DNA of 64,000 nt from NCBI RefSeq assembly GCF_018704125.1, contig NZ_JAGTIS010000005.1:1-64000 (forward strand), written 5' to 3'. The DNA comes from Metapseudomonas boanensis (GTDB lineage: Bacteria; Pseudomonadota; Gammaproteobacteria; Pseudomonadales; Pseudomonadaceae). A program made the translations under genes and the position numbers. Under the pieces are notes generated by a model, which worked only from the letters and a program-made list of their open reading frames with translations, was not told the origin of the DNA and did not search any database. Within the stretch, counting starts at the first letter, position 1, and the number at the start of each line of letters is the position of its first letter. Shown here in pieces: positions 33,072 to 41,198 of the stretch.

Positions 33072-34472
33072 CTATTGGGTTCCCCCCTTATTGCGATCGT
33101 TGACGAAGCCGTCCGACAGGGTCTTGAGGAAAGCAACGATGGCGTCCTCATCCTCTTTGTCGAGCTGAAGGTTGCCCAAGGGGACGCCGCCGAAATTTCC
33201 TCGCGTGACATTCTGGGGCACCTCGGGTGGCGGCCAGTTCTCGGACGGAATGTCCCGAGTGTTGTAGAAGTGGACTACCTCTTCGAGTGTCCGGAGAGCA
33301 CCGTTGTGCATGTAGGCCTTCGGAAACCCGACGCCGGGGCGTTGATCAACGTTTCTCACAGTCGGAAACTTGAACTTCCCGTCGTTTGCCTCAGCCAGGG
33401 CAGCCCACTCCGGCCGGGTGCGCAGGAAGGCGCCCAAGCCCAAGTCGACGAAGTCCTCGCCCAGTGGATTGATGGGCGTCCCATCGTCCAGAAACTCCGT
33501 GTCCATGTCGTAGAACGGGTTTTCCGGGTTCCTCGGCGTGCCGATGTTCGCGAAGCCGAAGCTGGTGAAAAGCGGTGGCTCTCCGTTGGGCCCCGGGATA
33601 TGGCTCACGTGACAGGCCGAGCAGTGTTGTCCGAACTTGGTGAGCCCGTGGAACTCCTTGTCGGTGAGGATTCCCCTCGGGTCCAGAACGCTCCTGTCGC
33701 CCTCCGCTGGACGCCCACAAGCGGCGAAAGCGTTGCCAGCTTCGAGGCACGCCGTGAAGTATGCATCGAACTTCGAGCTGAAGGGGCTGACCTCCCGTGA
33801 GCCTTCGTATGCGGCGATGGATAGGCCGATCCGGGCGTAGGTCCCTTCGATCCCGCCAGTACTGCAGTCGAGCGAACCCGCCCCCCAGACCTGCTCGAAC
33901 AGCGCGACGTATTGCGACCTGGCGACTTGCTCGCAGACGGCCTCGCGGGTCGGGTTATTCTGCTCAACAGGGTTGAGGAAAGGGGCTAGCGCCTGGTCAG
34001 CGGCCGGGTTTCCGAGCAACTCGCCCGTCGCGCGGCCGTCCCAGAAGGTACCACCGACGAACCTCCCGGTGGCCGGATTCGCCAGCTGGAACAGCGGGCT
34101 GAACGTCGCGTAAGCCGAACTCGGTGGTTTGCGGTTCCCGAAGGTATGCCGGTCGGCGCCGCGAAAGACGGCCCCATGCAAGTTGACGCCGGCAACGCCT
34201 CCGGTCCACCCGGCATCGGGCAAGTGGCAGGTGGAGCAAGACTGCGATTTCGCCGGCTGCGAGATGTTGTCGAAGAACAGCTTCTTGCCAAGTTGCTCCA
34301 ACGGGGTCAGGACGACCTCCGAGTTGGATCGAACCACCTGAGCGGCCAGCAGAATTCCCGCGGAGGTCAAAGCGAATCCGGTCCAGACCTTGAAGTCAAG
34401 CCGCGCCGGCCCTTTCTTGATTACCTCGATCCCCTTTTGAATGAGGCGGGTCAACCTCGCAGAGCTTTGCAT
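33072..34472 (-). CDS. Dihaem cytochrome c peroxidase / MauG-like protein
   Basis: 466 residues of the CCP/MauG family. A hydrophobic N-terminal anchor (about 28-47) places it in the periplasm. Two haem motifs are seen: CSTCH (79-83) and CSACH (284-288), and KFPTVRNVDQRPGVGFPKAYMHNG carries the region that holds the axial ligand. GGAGGTAGCAC precedes ATG 34472. It is longer than bacterial peroxidases (about 325) and MauG (about 390). It lies near a TTQ amine dehydrogenase operon, where MauG would be needed, but an insertion remnant separates them, so the MauG role is a hypothesis. Confidence 0.8.
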   Translation of the reverse strand: MQSSARLTRLIQKGIEVIKKGPARLDFKVWTGFALTSAGILLAAQVVRSNSEVVLTPLEQLGKKLFFDNISQPAKSQSCSTCHLPDAGWTGGVAGVNLHGAVFRGADRHTFGNRKPPSSAYATFSPLFQLANPATGRFVGGTFWDGRATGELLGNPAADQALAPFLNPVEQNNPTREAVCEQVARSQYVALFEQVWGAGSLDCSTGGIEGTYARIGLSIAAYEGSREVSPFSSKFDAYFTACLEAGNAFAACGRPAEGDRSVLDPRGILTDKEFHGLTKFGQHCSACHVSHIPGPNGEPPLFTSFGFANIGTPRNPENPFYDMDTEFLDDGTPINPLGEDFVDLGLGAFLRTRPEWAALAEANDGKFKFPTVRNVDQRPGVGFPKAYMHNGALRTLEEVVHFYNTRDIPSENWPPPEVPQNVTRGNFGGVPLGNLQLDKEDEDAIVAFLKTLSDGFVNDRNKGGTQ

Positions 34473-34626
34473 GTGCTACCTCCAGAGACAGGCGCTTCCA
34501 TGCGGTTCCACGTAGACGGTAGATCGACTCGCCACGGTTTCAAGCGAGGAGTGGGGCGGGGGGGGACAAACGGTGGGAGAGCGGGGCTGGAAGGTCCGCC
34601 ATCGTTATGCGGACCCGCGAAAAAAG

Positions 34627-34723
34627 GTTCATCACGGGATCTGGGGGAGATGCGAGTTGACAGCCGGATAGCCGGTACTCTCTCTGTAGGAGCCAGCTTG
34701 CTGGCGAACATGCGCCATTCGCC
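34627..34723. mobile_element. Solo end of the ISL3-type element with attached REP
   Basis: The 38-base end at 34627-34664 (GGTTCATCACGGGATC...GAGTTGACAG) matches the right end of the element at 5958-6519 in 35 of 38 bases, and 34679-34723 is identical to its REP-containing interior read in reverse (TCTCTCTGTAGGAGCCAGC onward). A run of A precedes it, as in the other copy. No transposase sequence or second end is present. Confidence 0.75.
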
Positions 34724-34760
34724 ACTCGCCCCCAACGCAGCGGGCGGTCAGGACGCCGCA

Positions 34761-35276
34761 TCAACAAGGTGTGCCAGCCTCGCCGTCATCGAAGAATCGC
34801 ACTGAGCCGTTGTACTTGAGGAAGAAGTCGTCGGCGCAGCTCGCGATCTCGGCATAGCGGCCCGCCAATGCCAGTCGCATCATTTCAAGCTGCACTTCCT
34901 CCTGCTCCACCATGTACTCCAGGAACCGCTTGGCATTCGCCGGCCCTTGTCGCCGCAGCTTTTTCAGCCATTCGAGGTACTTCAGGGTTTCGCGGTAGAT
35001 GAGCCTCAGCAACGGTCCATGCAGCCTTGCGGGCAACGAGGAAACGGCCAGGGCCTTCAGTCTGGTTAATATCCCGGGCGCGGTGCCCTGCCCCCATCGT
35101 CTGGCGGCAAGTGCGTAGCGAGGACGATTGAACGCCTCCAGGTCCAGGTAGGACTTCCAGAACAATCCGTGCTCATGGCCCGCAAACCGCTCGGCCATCC
35201 GGTCGATGGCCAGGAAAGCGAAGGCACGGTTGGCCAGCTCATGACGGAACCCCTTGATAAAGGCTTTGGACGCCAT
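34761..35276 (-). CDS. Hypothetical helical protein, last gene of the amine operon
   Basis: 171 residues, no signal peptide or membrane segment, mostly helical (RFLEYMVEQEEVQLEMMRLALAG). I do not recognise a family. It starts 69 bases downstream of the quinone-reductase gene in the same direction and ends beside the insertion remnant. ATG 35276 (MASKAFIKG) has a GAGG site 11 bases upstream; a TTG at 35285 is an alternative. Confidence 0.6.
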   Translation of the reverse strand: MASKAFIKGFRHELANRAFAFLAIDRMAERFAGHEHGLFWKSYLDLEAFNRPRYALAARRWGQGTAPGILTRLKALAVSSLPARLHGPLLRLIYRETLKYLEWLKKLRRQGPANAKRFLEYMVEQEEVQLEMMRLALAGRYAEIASCADDFFLKYNGSVRFFDDGEAGTPC

Positions 35277-35345
35277 TTCGATCAATACCTCATTGAGAAA
35301 GACAACGCACGGCGCGTTGGCCGGCGGATTGAACCGATGGGCCGA

Positions 35346-36053
35346 TCACAGGGCATTCCTTGGCCTGAGCGTGTCATCGAAATCCTCCAGCGACGGGAAC
35401 TCCAGCGCGGGAAGCTGGTGAAGGGTCAGCAGGTGCTGGCGGAACTGTTCGAGGTAGTCCCGTCGATCGGAATCACTGATGTAGGGAACGTGATAGGCCA
35501 CGAAGGGTGGAAGCACCTCGAGACCGACATAGGCCAGCATTCCGCGCTGGATGGGTTGCAACAGGGTGGCCAGTTCGCCATGCACCGCACCCGGACCGAA
35601 CATGTGGCGCTGCCCTCCCAGCGAGATGGAGAGCATCGCCTTCTTGCCCTTGAGGCCGCCCCGGTCGTAGATGCGCTTGCCGCCATAGCAGTAGCCGGAG
35701 ACGAACACGCGGTCGATCCAGCCCTTCATGATCGCCGGCATGCCGAACCAGTAGATCGGGAAGTTGAAGATGATCAGGTCCGCCCACTTGATCCGATCCA
35801 GTTCCACCCAGATGTCGGCGGCCAGGGTTCCGTTGCCGTGGTTGTGACGTTGCTCGAGTGCGTAGACGAGGTACTCCGCATCGGCCCGGGTACCGAAGTC
35901 GTTTGCCGTGGCAACCGGGTTGAAACCCTGGGCATGGAGATCGGAAACCATTACCTCATGGCCCTGCTCGCGCAGCAGGTCGGCCGCCAGGTTCTTCATG
36001 GCGGCATTGAAGGATCGGGGTTCGGGATGGGCGTGTACGATCAGGACGTTCAT
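35346..36053 (-). CDS. Flavodoxin-fold NAD(P)H oxidoreductase (MdaB/KefF-like)
   Basis: 235 residues. MNVLIVHAHPEPRSFN binds flavin phosphate; FPIYWFGMPAIMKGWIDRVF and GKKAMLSISLGGQ are the other flavin motifs. The family reduces quinones or other small electron acceptors in the cytoplasm. It is 39 bases downstream of a periplasmic cytochrome gene. Co-transcription with the amine dehydrogenase is likely, but its link to the periplasmic chain is not clear. Confidence 0.83.
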   Translation of the reverse strand: MNVLIVHAHPEPRSFNAAMKNLAADLLREQGHEVMVSDLHAQGFNPVATANDFGTRADAEYLVYALEQRHNHGNGTLAADIWVELDRIKWADLIIFNFPIYWFGMPAIMKGWIDRVFVSGYCYGGKRIYDRGGLKGKKAMLSISLGGQRHMFGPGAVHGELATLLQPIQRGMLAYVGLEVLPPFVAYHVPYISDSDRRDYLEQFRQHLLTLHQLPALEFPSLEDFDDTLRPRNAL

Positions 36054-36092
36054 GGTCTTTCCAGGTAGCGAGTAGTGATGGGGGCGGTAGGG

Positions 36093-36731
36093 TCATTGCC
36101 CGGCAGCGGGAGCAGGCGCCGCCAGCGTGCCGATGTAGTCGACGATGGCCTTGCGCTCGGCCGCGCCCCCCACCTGGAGGGAAATGCCTCGCATCCAGAT
36201 AGCGTGCTGGTCGGCATGGGCATCGGCACCTCGCAAGCCCTCGGCGTAATGGCTGAGCTGGCGCTCCAGGTAGGCGGCATCGAGGATGCGCAGGTTGGGG
36301 GTCTTCAGCAGTGGGTAGCCGCCACCATCGGGGCCATGGCAGGCAGCGCAGGTGCCCTGGTAGACGGCCTTGCCGCTGGCATCGGCTACTGTCGCGACGC
36401 TGCCGGGACCCAGGTCCTGCCCGGCATAGTGCAGGGCCAGGGGCTCGATCTCGGCCTCGTCGAGGCTCGCCACCACCGCACGCATCTGGGCGCCATGGCT
36501 GTCGCGCGTGTCGTAGCCCCGACGACCCGCCTTGAAGCCCTGCAATTGCTGGAGGAGGTAGTTGGCCTGCTGACCGGCCAACCTGGGGGCACCGAGTGCC
36601 GGGTTGCCCTGGCCCTTATCGCCATGGCAGGCAGCACAGGTTTGCAGCTGGACGCCGGCCGGAGCCGGCTCCGCCTGGACGTGCAGGGTCGCGGCGAGCA
36701 GCAGCGCGCCGATGCAGATTCGGTACTTCAT
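36093..36731 (-). CDS. Exported dihaem cytochrome c (c4-like)
   Basis: 212 residues. Signal peptide to about residue 20 (LHVQA-EPAP), then two haem c motifs: CAACH at about 32-36 and again CAACH about 95 residues later (QGTCAACHGPDGGG). Two domains of class I type, as in cytochrome c4. Five bases after the upstream monohaem cytochrome gene. Likely carries electrons from the amine dehydrogenase to the terminal oxidase. Confidence 0.85.
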   Translation of the reverse strand: MKYRICIGALLLAATLHVQAEPAPAGVQLQTCAACHGDKGQGNPALGAPRLAGQQANYLLQQLQGFKAGRRGYDTRDSHGAQMRAVVASLDEAEIEPLALHYAGQDLGPGSVATVADASGKAVYQGTCAACHGPDGGGYPLLKTPNLRILDAAYLERQLSHYAEGLRGADAHADQHAIWMRGISLQVGGAAERKAIVDYIGTLAAPAPAAGQ

Positions 36732-36735
36732 GTGG

Positions 36736-37185
36736 TCAGTGTCCCTTGCGCTGTTGTTCTTCTTGCCGGGCGATGCGCTCCAGCAGTTCTCGGCGGACGC
36801 GCTCGACATCCGCCGGGGGCGACTGGCGCCAGGCGTGCAGTTCGGCACCGGTATAGGGTGTGAAACCGGCTGGCAACTCGGCCGCGCTGAAGGTTTCCAG
36901 CATCCAGTTGAGAACGTCTGCCAGCGCCTGGTCGGAAAGCCCCGACAGCGACGAGCCCGGCACCTGCACCAGGTACTCACGGCCACCGGGTACGCCGAGG
37001 AACTTGCCCAGCTGCCCTGGGAAAGCCGGCACCTGCCGCGCCGGGTTGCCACTGCCATCCGGCAGGTGGCAGCCCTGGCAGTTGAGCATGTAGTCGAACT
37101 GGCGCGATTCGGTGGCCGCCGCGACGGGCGCAGCCATCACCAGCGCCACGACGAACACCGGGGCGGCGAGCACAGGGAGAGCCAT
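36736..37185 (-). CDS. Exported monohaem cytochrome c
   Basis: 149 residues. Signal peptide to about residue 24 (VAAATES), one haem motif CQGCH near 36-40, and a helical C terminus (ERVRRELLERIARQEEQQRKG). In the aromatic amine dehydrogenase locus of Alcaligenes faecalis a monohaem cytochrome follows the structural genes; this gene has the same position, three bases after the small-subunit gene. Probable first electron acceptor, since no amicyanin gene is present. Confidence 0.82.
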   Translation of the reverse strand: MALPVLAAPVFVVALVMAAPVAAATESRQFDYMLNCQGCHLPDGSGNPARQVPAFPGQLGKFLGVPGGREYLVQVPGSSLSGLSDQALADVLNWMLETFSAAELPAGFTPYTGAELHAWRQSPPADVERVRRELLERIARQEEQQRKGH

Positions 37186-37188
37186 GGC

Positions 37189-37713
37189 CTACTCCTTCAC
37201 CCCGATCACCACCGACAGGGAGCAGTGATAGGGCATGTCAGCGTGGCTGCCGGAACACCAGTTGATGTCGTTGGAGCTCTGCGGCCGATACAACGGCGTG
37301 TCGCCCTCGTCGCGCTGGCACACGCAGCGCCCGCAATTGCCCTTGCCGCAACAGTCGTTGTAGGAGATCACGTAGTCCTTGCCGTCCGCCGGATTACGAC
37401 AGGTACCGATCCAGGTGATGTCCGAGCGCACAGTGCCGGGCGGGCAACTGTTCGGCGAGCCGCCGCAGCAGCCGCAGAGGAAGCCGTCGATGGCGCAGTA
37501 GCGCCAGTAGTCGCAGCTGTTGGGGTCGCCCTCCTCCACCAGGCCGCTGCCGGATTGGGCGAAGGCGTTGCTGCGATATACCGGCAGCAGCGTGGCCGCG
37601 CCGGCGCCGATCAGCAGCGTGCCTAAACCACCGAGGAACCCCCGGCGGGAGGTTTCCCGCGCCGTCCGCCGGGTGAAGAGTTCGGTGGCTTCGTCAAACC
37701 ATCGGATCACCAT
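37189..37713 (-). CDS. aauA: TTQ amine dehydrogenase small (light) subunit
   Basis: 174 residues, the catalytic beta subunit that carries tryptophan tryptophylquinone. A Tat signal with RRGFLG (23-28) exports it folded. Trp70 (SCDYWRYCAIDG) and Trp152 (NDINWCSGS) are the two residues joined into the cofactor, Asp76 is the catalytic base, and about fourteen Cys provide the many disulfides. Primary amines are oxidised to aldehydes in the periplasm. The B-E-D-A order with no mauF, mauC or mauG nearby resembles the aromatic amine (aau) locus more than methylamine (mau) operons. Confidence 0.88.
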   Translation of the reverse strand: MVIRWFDEATELFTRRTARETSRRGFLGGLGTLLIGAGAATLLPVYRSNAFAQSGSGLVEEGDPNSCDYWRYCAIDGFLCGCCGGSPNSCPPGTVRSDITWIGTCRNPADGKDYVISYNDCCGKGNCGRCVCQRDEGDTPLYRPQSSNDINWCSGSHADMPYHCSLSVVIGVKE

Positions 37714-37715
37714 GT

Positions 37716-38345
37716 TCAGTGCACCTGCTGGTAAAGGGAATGTTCGGCCGTCTGCCGCGAGGCCTGCCAGGCCTGGATCGAGGACACGCCCAGGGCCTGG
37801 GCCTCGAACAGGCTTTCCAGGTGTTCACGGGTGTTGATCAGGCCATGGGTGACTACGGTGCCGGCCGCGTCGATCAGCACGGCGTAGGGCAACTTGCTGA
37901 TCTGGTAGGCCAGGCCCACCTCACGGGACAGCAGGTAGGGGAAATCCTCCAGGCGCTGGGCGGCGATGAAGGCTTCATGGGCAGCGGTCTCACCGTCGCT
38001 GGCCAGCACGATGCGCAGCCGGGAGCCTTCCTGGCCGCGTACCGAGCGGAGTACCGGCAGCAGGGTCTTGCACACCGGACAGGTTTCGGAGAGGAAGAAC
38101 AGCAGGGTCGACTGGCCCCGCTCGCTGGCTCCGCCGAGGTTGACCGAGCCGCCGGTGAGGCTGGGCAAGGTGAAGCGCGGCGCCGTCTCGCCAGCCTTGA
38201 TGGACTTGCCCAGGGACAAGGCGCCTACCGGGCGGATACGCTCGTGCAGCAGGCCGATCTGGCGTGCCAGGGCCCAGACAGCGATGGCCAGGCCCAGGGT
38301 GGTCAGCCAGGAGAAGATGCTGGAGATCATCAGTGCGTATGTCAT
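37716..38345 (-). CDS. mauD: Amine dehydrogenase maturation protein MauD
   Basis: 209 residues: N-terminal membrane anchor (about 5-25, LMISSIFSWLTTLGLAIAVW) and a periplasmic thioredoxin-like domain with the disulfide motif CPVCK (ETCPVCKTLLP). MauD forms the disulfides of the small subunit. Its start overlaps the mauE stop by four bases (38342-38345), and it ends two bases before the small-subunit gene. Confidence 0.88.
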   Translation of the reverse strand: MTYALMISSIFSWLTTLGLAIAVWALARQIGLLHERIRPVGALSLGKSIKAGETAPRFTLPSLTGGSVNLGGASERGQSTLLFFLSETCPVCKTLLPVLRSVRGQEGSRLRIVLASDGETAAHEAFIAAQRLEDFPYLLSREVGLAYQISKLPYAVLIDAAGTVVTHGLINTREHLESLFEAQALGVSSIQAWQASRQTAEHSLYQQVH

Positions 38346-38908
38346 GGCTCGTTCAACTCGTGCAGGGAAGTACGATTGGCGACCAGCAGGTTCGCCAGCA
38401 GGTAGAGGGCCAGGCCGCCGAACAGGGCACCGGCCAGACTGATGGCGTCGAACCAAACCAGGGGGCGGCTCTGGGTCGGCAGCAGCAGGTTCAGGGTGGG
38501 CAGCAGCAGCACCAGGTTGCGCACCGCCAGGGCCGCACTGGGTGCCTGGGGTCGGCCACCCCAGTGGCAGCCGCAGTCCTCAATGGCAGCTCCACGCCGA
38601 GCCGCCAGGGCGAGCACCCCGGCATAGAGTGCCAGCAGCGACACAGCGGGCAGTGCTGCCAGGGGCCACCAGACACTCGCCACAACGCCGGCCGCTGCCA
38701 GCAGTTCGAGGGCTGGCACCAACACTTTGAGCAGTCCCGTGAGCCCCGTCAGTTGGCCGCCGAATGCCGCACCGTAGCCCATCAACACTTGGGCGAAGCC
38801 CTGGCCGTCGCGAACCTTGTGCAAACCAGCAGAGCCCAGCAGCAACGCCAGGCCGCCTGCGCTGGCGAAGTGAACCAGGGGGTCCTGGAGAAAGGCCGCG
38901 ATCACCAT
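38342..38908 (-). CDS. mauE: Amine dehydrogenase maturation protein MauE
   Basis: 188 residues with four to five membrane segments (DoxX/MauE type) and the motif EDCGCHWGG near 111-119 facing the periplasm. MauE is thought to work with MauD in exporting or folding the disulfide-rich small subunit. It begins inside the end of the large-subunit gene (7-base overlap) and overlaps mauD by four bases. Confidence 0.85.
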   Translation of the reverse strand: MVIAAFLQDPLVHFASAGGLALLLGSAGLHKVRDGQGFAQVLMGYGAAFGGQLTGLTGLLKVLVPALELLAAAGVVASVWWPLAALPAVSLLALYAGVLALAARRGAAIEDCGCHWGGRPQAPSAALAVRNLVLLLPTLNLLLPTQSRPLVWFDAISLAGALFGGLALYLLANLLVANRTSLHELNEP

Positions 38909-40122
38909 GGCGCCACCATGTTCATGAAGCCCAGGGGAATATCGCCGATGCTGCGCAGGTGCTCGCCGCTATCGGCGTCGTAGAGGTTGATGCCCTGGCG
39001 CAGCAGCGGTCCCAGGCCGGCCTCGCCCTCGGTCAGATAGATCCAGGTGGTGAACAAGGTGGGCATGGGCACCAGCCAGTCGAGGCTGTACAGACGCGGA
39101 TGCTCGCCCTGGCTGACGCCGATGGCGGTGCTCTGCTCCTTCAGCTCGACGCGCGCCAAACGCCGTTGCGTGGCGATGTCGTACACCCAGACCTCAGTGC
39201 CCGGCTTCTGGTAGTTCTCCGGCTTGTCCTGGTGCATCAGCACGAACAGGCGCCCGCTGCGTTCGTGCAGCGCGGTGCCATGGTTGCCGGCCACCCCCCA
39301 GCCATCGGCGCGCTCCTCGTCGCTGACCAGCGACCACTGCCGCGTGGTCTCGATGCCTTCGGGCGTCATGCGGATGCCGTAGGCATGGTTCTGCTGGGAG
39401 ACGAAGTACCAGGTATCGCCATGGCGTACGCCGGTGGTGAGGATCAGGTCTTTCAGCGGGTCGAAGGCCGGCGCGGTACGGGATTGCACGCGAACCTGCC
39501 CGGCATCGTCGAGGCCAAGGTGGAAGAAGCCGCCATTGCCGCAGATGGCGTAGAAGTCGCGCGGGCCGGCCGGATAGATGGATGCGCAGCCCGGCGTCGG
39601 CACTTCGCCGACGAAGCGCCGGGAGTCCAGATCGACGATGGAAATGGACTGGGCCGGGGTGAAGTTGAGCACCAGCAGGAAACGCTCGTCATCCGAGAGG
39701 ACACTGAGCCCGGTGGAGATCAGCGCCGTCATCCGCTTCGCGGGAATGCTGATTTCATGTTTGGGACTCAGGGTGCGGGCGTCGTAGACCGTCACCACGT
39801 CCGAGCGGGTGCCACGCACGCCGCGGCTGAAATAGATCTCGGTGGCGTAGAGCTCGTCGCGGGTACGGGAGAAGACCAGACCGTTGGACCAGATGCCGGT
39901 GTTCAACTGGCCGAGGTTGCGGCCGTCGTCGGCGAACAGGTAGGCGCGACCGTCCACCATGTTGGGCGCGTTGCTGCCCCAGATCCAGAACCAGTCCTGG
40001 CCCTTGTGGTCCCCCAGCACTTCCACATGGGCCTGCTCCGGTTGGAAGGTGGCCACGGCGGGAAGCGCGAGGGTGGCGAGCGACAGGCCGCACAGCAGGT
40101 TCCGCAATGAAGGCTTCAGCAT
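38902..40122 (-). CDS. aauB: TTQ amine dehydrogenase large (heavy) subunit
   Basis: 406 residues with signal peptide (cleavage near AVATFQPE) and a seven-blade propeller pattern of MADH heavy chains: HVEVLGDHKGQDWFWIWGSN, EIYFSRGVRGTRSDVVTVYD, GGFFHLGLDDAG and VWVYDIATQRRLARVEL, each in part. It surrounds the TTQ subunit and forms the substrate funnel in the periplasm. First of the B-E-D-A group and the gene most likely to fix substrate range. The sequence alone does not say methylamine or aromatic amine; cluster layout favours the latter. Confidence 0.86.
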   Translation of the reverse strand: MLKPSLRNLLCGLSLATLALPAVATFQPEQAHVEVLGDHKGQDWFWIWGSNAPNMVDGRAYLFADDGRNLGQLNTGIWSNGLVFSRTRDELYATEIYFSRGVRGTRSDVVTVYDARTLSPKHEISIPAKRMTALISTGLSVLSDDERFLLVLNFTPAQSISIVDLDSRRFVGEVPTPGCASIYPAGPRDFYAICGNGGFFHLGLDDAGQVRVQSRTAPAFDPLKDLILTTGVRHGDTWYFVSQQNHAYGIRMTPEGIETTRQWSLVSDEERADGWGVAGNHGTALHERSGRLFVLMHQDKPENYQKPGTEVWVYDIATQRRLARVELKEQSTAIGVSQGEHPRLYSLDWLVPMPTLFTTWIYLTEGEAGLGPLLRQGINLYDADSGEHLRSIGDIPLGFMNMVAPW

Positions 40123-40238
40123 AGGGTCGTTCCGATGGCGTCAATCGAGGGCCCGGCGCGTAGCGCAGAGCCCGCAGTCTAGGGGCGGGGGCGTGGCGCA
40201 GGCTTGGCGGGCCGCGTCACCCCATTTGTCATCTGGCG

Positions 40239-41183
40239 TCAGGGCTGCGTCAGCACGCCCGAGGGCCCGAACAGCAAGAGGTCACCATCGGCCTGGGGCG
40301 CCAGCGCCGCCAGGTTCACGCGGTCATCCCGGATCGTTGTGGTGAAGCGACCTACTCCCCTATCCGAAACGCCCACCAACCCACCATTGCCTACCAGTGC
40401 CACTCGCCCATCGGGCAACTCGGCCAGGTCCGTGATGGCTTCGTGGGTGCCGCTGTCCAGTTCGCGCCAGCTGTCACCCTGGTCGTCGCTCAGCAGCACC
40501 CGGCCGCTCATGCCGGCCAGCAGCACACGGCCGTTGCGCAACCCGAGCCCTGTCCATAGCGAGCCGCTGGAGCCCGTATCCAGGGCTTCCCAGGTCGAGC
40601 CGCCATCCCGCGAGCGGTAGGCATTGCCCATCTCGGCGACGATGAAGAGACTGCCCCCGGGGCCGGGGAAGACCTGGTTGAGGTGGTAGTCGTCGCCCTC
40701 GGCACCCAGGCCCAGGCGCTGCCAGCTGTTCCCGCCATCGCGGGTCTGCGCGGCATAGCCGTAGGCGCCGGTGACGATGCCGTGGCGGGCAGTGTCGAAC
40801 CAGACCGACAGCAGCACCGGTTGGCCCTCCAGGTCCGCTTGGCGCTCCCAGGTCTCGCCGCCGTCCTCGCTGCGCAGCAGCAGGCCGCCATGGCCAACGG
40901 CCCAGCCGTGCTGGGCATCGGCGAAGCTGATGGCGGTGAGCAGGCCGTCCACCGGTACGTCGCGGGCCTGGCGCCAGCGGTTGCCATCGTCGGAGAGCAC
41001 CACCACGCCGTGGTCGCCCACGGCGGCCAGGCGCTCGCCGGCATGGGCCACGGCCACCAGCGGCGCATGTTGCGGCGCAGCCAGGGGCATGGCCTGCAGG
41101 CTACCCGCTTCGGCCTGCACGCTGCCTGCGCCGGCCAGGATCAGCGCCGCGAACAGCAGGCGCAGGGAGCGAATCGTGGACAT
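40239..41183 (-). CDS. YCF48/BNR-repeat exported protein
   Basis: 314 residues with a signal peptide (cleavage near VQA-EAGS) and repeated SxDxGxxW motifs (RSEDGGETWER, QTRDGGNSWQR, RSRDGGSTWEA, LSDDQGDSWRE), a BNR/YCF48-like propeller. It is 16 bases from the MMPL gene. The trio with MMPL, DUF1302 and DUF1329 genes recurs next to several oxidation operons, and no reaction is known for it. Confidence 0.83.
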   Translation of the reverse strand: MSTIRSLRLLFAALILAGAGSVQAEAGSLQAMPLAAPQHAPLVAVAHAGERLAAVGDHGVVVLSDDGNRWRQARDVPVDGLLTAISFADAQHGWAVGHGGLLLRSEDGGETWERQADLEGQPVLLSVWFDTARHGIVTGAYGYAAQTRDGGNSWQRLGLGAEGDDYHLNQVFPGPGGSLFIVAEMGNAYRSRDGGSTWEALDTGSSGSLWTGLGLRNGRVLLAGMSGRVLLSDDQGDSWRELDSGTHEAITDLAELPDGRVALVGNGGLVGVSDRGVGRFTTTIRDDRVNLAALAPQADGDLLLFGPSGVLTQP

Positions 41184-41198
41184 CGACGGTCCTCCTTC

